From JBDTRY01 sp039931435 (GTDB lineage: Bacteria > Acidobacteriota > Thermoanaerobaculia > Gp7-AA8), in contig JBDTRY010000191.1 in NCBI GenBank assembly GCA_039931435.1, positions 1 through 7,524 of the forward strand: 7,524 bases of DNA. The letters are read 5' to 3'. The notes under the pieces were generated by a model. The model was not told the DNA's origin, ran no database searches, and saw only the letters and a list, made by a program, of their open reading frames with translations. Within the stretch, counting starts at the first letter, position 1; each line of letters starts with the position of its first letter. Both the position numbers and the translations under genes were made by a program. Positions 5,574-7,524 of the stretch are shown piece by piece.

Positions 5574-6461
5574 GTGGGCGCCGGACGATGCTCCGAGGCC
5601 GGGGCGCGAGCCATTTCTAGGTTCCGGGCGACGGATTCGAAACAGAATCCATCGCTTGCTGAACCTTGTCGTCTAGCCGGGGTTTCCAGATTCATTGCTG
5701 CCCTTCTTGTGCTCCTACTGACGGCATCCGCGTTTGCGTCGCTTCCCATCCCTCCCGCTCCGACGCAGTGGGTCACCGATAGTGCGGGAATCCTTTCAGC
5801 GTCAGATCGCGATGCACTGAATTCCAGACTGCGCGAGTTCGAGCAACGCTCGGGTACGCAGTTCATCGTCTACATCCTCCCCACCCTCGATGACGAGGCG
5901 CTCGAGGACTTCACGATCAGAGCCGCCGAGAAGTGGAAGGTCGGCCAGAAAAAATACGACAACGGGCTGATCCTCTTCGTTTTCATACAGGAGAAGCGTC
6001 TTCGCATTGAGACCGGTTACGGGCTGGAACCGAAAATTACAGATTCCTTCGCTTCCGACATTGTACATAGCGTGATCCCGCCCTACTTTGGAGCTGGCAG
6101 GTACGCGGCCGGACTGAATGCGGCCGCCGACCAGATCATCGCTCGAATCGAAGGCAACGGCGCGCCCGGAGAGGCGCAGCCTGCCTCTCGCCCCTCCGTA
6201 CAGGCTCGTCCACTGGCGTTCGGAGACATCGTTCCCCTCATCATCATCCTTCTCGTTTTCATCTTTTTCGTGGCTCCCCTATTGCGACGGGGAGGTTGCG
6301 GCTGCGGAGGCTGTTTCCCGATCTTTCCTATGGGGGGAGGCGGAATGACTTTTGGAGGCGGCGGCGGAGGGTGGGGTGGAGGCGGTGGCGGATTTGGTGG
6401 CGGCGGTTTCTCCGGCGGTGGTGGAGGCTTCGGCGGCGGCGGAGCGAGCGGAGGCTGGTGA
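5574..6461 (+). CDS. TPM-domain (YgcG-like) secreted/membrane protein with Gly-rich C-terminus
   Basis: With the GTG start, this is 295 residues. A hydrophobic signal segment (about 40-55, cleavable after AFA at 53-55) leads into a TPM domain at about 64-195, with VTDSAGILS (67-75), a GTQFIVYILPTL stretch (94-105), NGLILFVFI (130-138) and RIETGYGLE (144-152). A membrane helix (about 218-236) follows, then a Cys/Gly patch GGCGCGGC (240-247) and a Gly/Phe/Trp tail to the end (254-295). This order (signal, TPM, membrane helix, Gly-rich tail) is that of YgcG-type proteins. TPM domains are also known in plant TLP18.3 and related proteins linked to membrane-protein stress; the exact role here is unknown. 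The start is doubtful: GTG 5574 is the only standard start codon before the signal peptide, lacks a good ribosome site and leaves an unusually long 39-residue lead. The stop overlaps the next start by one base (TGATG). Confidence 0.87.
   Translation: MGAGRCSEAGARAISRFRATDSKQNPSLAEPCRLAGVSRFIAALLVLLLTASAFASLPIPPAPTQWVTDSAGILSASDRDALNSRLREFEQRSGTQFIVYILPTLDDEALEDFTIRAAEKWKVGQKKYDNGLILFVFIQEKRLRIETGYGLEPKITDSFASDIVHSVIPPYFGAGRYAAGLNAAADQIIARIEGNGAPGEAQPASRPSVQARPLAFGDIVPLIIILLVFIFFVAPLLRRGGCGCGGCFPIFPMGGGGMTFGGGGGGWGGGGGGFGGGGFSGGGGGFGGGGASGGW
5629..5654. repeat. Short inverted repeat near the start of the TPM gene
   Basis: CGACGGATTC (5629-5638) and GAATCCATCG (5645-5654) are inverted copies that match at nine of ten positions around a six-base GAAACA loop. 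It lies in the lead that precedes the signal peptide of the TPM protein. It could fold in the mRNA between lemA and the TPM gene; no function is shown. Confidence 0.4.
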
Positions 6462-6919
6462 TGAAGTACAAAGAATTCGTCGCTTCGCTGGATCAACTGG
6501 CGATCGTCGAGGCCATCAAACGTGCCGAACACCGTTGCTCGGGTGAAATCCGCGTGCACGTTCAGCCGAAGTCATGGGGTGGCGAGATTCGTCAGGTGGC
6601 CCAGAAAACCTTCGAACGCCTGGGGATGACAAAGACTGCGCAACGGAACGGCATTCTCCTCTTCATCGCCGCGGACGAGCAGAAGTTTGTGATCCTGGGG
6701 GACCAGGGAATTCACAAGCGCGTACCTCCCGATTTCTGGGAAAAGGTTGTTTCCAGAATCGGGATTAGCTTCAGAGAGGGACGATTCACCGAAGGTATCG
6801 TTGCTGCGATCGACGACGCGGGCGCCCTGCTTGAACTGCACTTTCCGTATGAGAGGACCGACGTCGACGAGTTACCAAACGAGATCAGCTTCAGTGAGGA
6901 GCCCCGAGACGACGAATAA
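6461..6919 (+). CDS. Short TPM-domain protein without membrane segment
   Basis: This 152-residue protein is a second TPM-domain member placed directly after the first. The domain spans about 13-128: IVEAIKRAEHRCSGEIRVHV (15-34), FERLGMTKTAQRNGILLFIA (51-70), DQGIHKRVP (81-89) and FREGRFTEGI (104-113). The CSGEI, RNGILLFIA and GDQGI blocks are typical of the shorter COG3762-like TPM group. It has no signal peptide and no membrane helix, and ends in an acidic tail (131-152), so it is probably cytoplasmic or peripheral, unlike its neighbour. The ATG overlaps the previous TGA as TGATG, which points to coupled translation and to a matched amount of the two proteins. Function is unknown. Joint action with LemA and the first TPM protein is an inference from gene order. 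Confidence 0.86.
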   Translation: MKYKEFVASLDQLAIVEAIKRAEHRCSGEIRVHVQPKSWGGEIRQVAQKTFERLGMTKTAQRNGILLFIAADEQKFVILGDQGIHKRVPPDFWEKVVSRIGISFREGRFTEGIVAAIDDAGALLELHFPYERTDVDELPNEISFSEEPRDDE

Positions 6920-6935
6920 GACGGATCACCCGCTG

Positions 6936-7424
6936 GTGCCGGTCGTCATCGCCGCAGGATCGAATCTCGGAGATCGGGAGTGGCACCTGCGCCGGGCAGT
7001 CCATCGTTTGCGCGGAATGATCTCGGTTGTCAGGGTCAGTTCAATCTACACCGCTGCTGCGGTGGACTCACCGCGTGACGCCCCCGACTTTCTGAACCTC
7101 GTTCTGGCGGGAGTGACGCAAACGGCCGCTGCACCCCTTCTAGACGGACTGAAGCGGATCGAGCAAGGCCTCGGCCGGCGCCGCGGTGTCCGAAACGCTC
7201 CGCGCATCATCGATCTCGACCTGATCTTTTACGGGGGAGTGATCATTCGCGAACGAGGGCTGCAGATTCCGCATCCCCGATATCGAACGCGAGAATTCGT
7301 CCTGGCGCCGCTGAGGGACCTCGCCCTGCCCTGGGTCGATCCGAGCACGGGAGCGCAGATCACGTCGTTGCGGGGAGAAGGGATTGTAAGGCGGGGAGAC
7401 TCTATCGGTGCGATCCGCCCGTAA
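6936..7424 (+). CDS. folK: 2-amino-4-hydroxy-6-hydroxymethyldihydropteridine pyrophosphokinase (HPPK)
   Basis: FolK transfers pyrophosphate from ATP to 6-hydroxymethyl-7,8-dihydropterin, the step before dihydropteroate synthase in folate synthesis, in the cytoplasm. The 162-residue form has the whole family pattern: AAGSNLGDR (6-14) for the pterin pocket, DSPRDAPDFLN (52-62), the loop RRRGVRNAPRIIDLDLIFYG (95-114) with its two magnesium-binding Asp residues in DLDL, and PHPRYRTREFVLAPL (125-139). The length equals the usual 160 or so. The GTG at 6936 is preferred because GSNLG then begins at residue 8, as in known members (E. coli FolK has it at 9). An in-frame GTG at 6894 would give 176 residues and overlap the previous gene by 26 bases; neither start has a clear ribosome site. 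The gap to the TPM gene is 16 bases, so it is probably co-transcribed although its role is unrelated. Confidence 0.93.
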   Translation: MPVVIAAGSNLGDREWHLRRAVHRLRGMISVVRVSSIYTAAAVDSPRDAPDFLNLVLAGVTQTAAAPLLDGLKRIEQGLGRRRGVRNAPRIIDLDLIFYGGVIIRERGLQIPHPRYRTREFVLAPLRDLALPWVDPSTGAQITSLRGEGIVRRGDSIGAIRP

Positions 7425-7524
7425 ATCCGCCCGACAGCACAGGACGGGCTCGGAGCGTCTCTCCAGCGTAGGCACGGAGGAGCGGGTAAGGATTCAGTGC
7501 TTCTTCGTCCTCGATCACTCCGAA
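7402..7524 (-). CDS. Possible C-terminal end of an unrecognised gene, cut by the window edge
   Basis: On the minus strand a frame is open from the right edge for 40 codons to TAG at 7404-7402. The peptide begins FGVIEDEEALNPYPLLRAY and ends SGGFTGGSHR. Its composition looks protein-like, with mixed acidic, Pro/Tyr and hydrophobic residues, and the frame is better balanced than the competing plus-strand frames. I do not recognise a family. It would converge on folK and overlap its last 23 bases. A chance open frame of this length is possible in GC-rich DNA, so the call is tentative. Confidence 0.38.
   Translation of the reverse strand, partial: FGVIEDEEALNPYPLLRAYAGETLRARPVLSGGFTGGSHR

Noticed and set aside
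6333..6449. Tandem G-rich repeats considered as a CRISPR-like or satellite array
   Set aside because: They are irregular Gly codons inside a coding frame, with no constant repeat-spacer period.
6083..6559. Minus-strand open frame of 158 codons, very Pro-rich
   Set aside because: It is the antisense shadow of the Gly-rich tail of the TPM protein: GGN/GCC-rich codons read as Pro on the other strand.

Overview
The window is GC-rich bacterial chromosome carrying mostly envelope and housekeeping genes. The likely source is Acidobacteriota or a close relative. That rests on the gene set (S41 protease, FYDLN-type zinc ribbon, LemA, two TPM proteins, folK), on a small 71-residue protein of a type I associate with that phylum, and on an intergenic element with the dispersed 'GTCATCC-GAAGCGAAGCGAGGGATCTC' type core. 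The placement is inference from pattern memory; no search was run.

Layout, left to right. (1) 29-958 (+): secreted parvulin-type peptidyl-prolyl isomerase. (2) 959-1266: gene-free stretch of about 308 bases, most of it a non-coding composite repeat (about 1012-1215) ending in a terminator-like hairpin. (3) 1267-1482 (+): small protein of unknown function. (4) 2554-1535 (-): tatA-tatC, a two-gene Tat export operon converging on the small gene. (5) 2555-2648: divergent promoter region with a perfect TATAAT for the next gene. (6) 2649-4325 (+): membrane-anchored S41 C-terminal-processing protease with a long C-terminal extension. (7) 4326-4494: hairpin, then a TTGACA-N17-TACCTT promoter. (8) 4495-7424 (+): a close-packed run of a zinc-ribbon/acid-tail protein, LemA, a secreted TPM protein with a Gly-rich tail, a short TPM protein without membrane segment, and folK. 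(9) 7402-7524 (-): possible C-terminal end of an unrecognised gene converging on folK.

Many products act at or beyond the inner membrane: a periplasmic foldase, the Tat translocase, a PDZ protease that trims or degrades envelope proteins, and the LemA/TPM membrane set. FolK (folate synthesis) seems to be a passenger at the end of the LemA/TPM run. I see no CRISPR array, tRNA, rRNA, transposase, prophage or defence system. The points most worth a second look are the composite intergenic repeat, the tandem TPM pair of different architecture beside lemA, the unclear start of the first TPM gene with an inverted repeat inside it, and the extended protease C-terminus.
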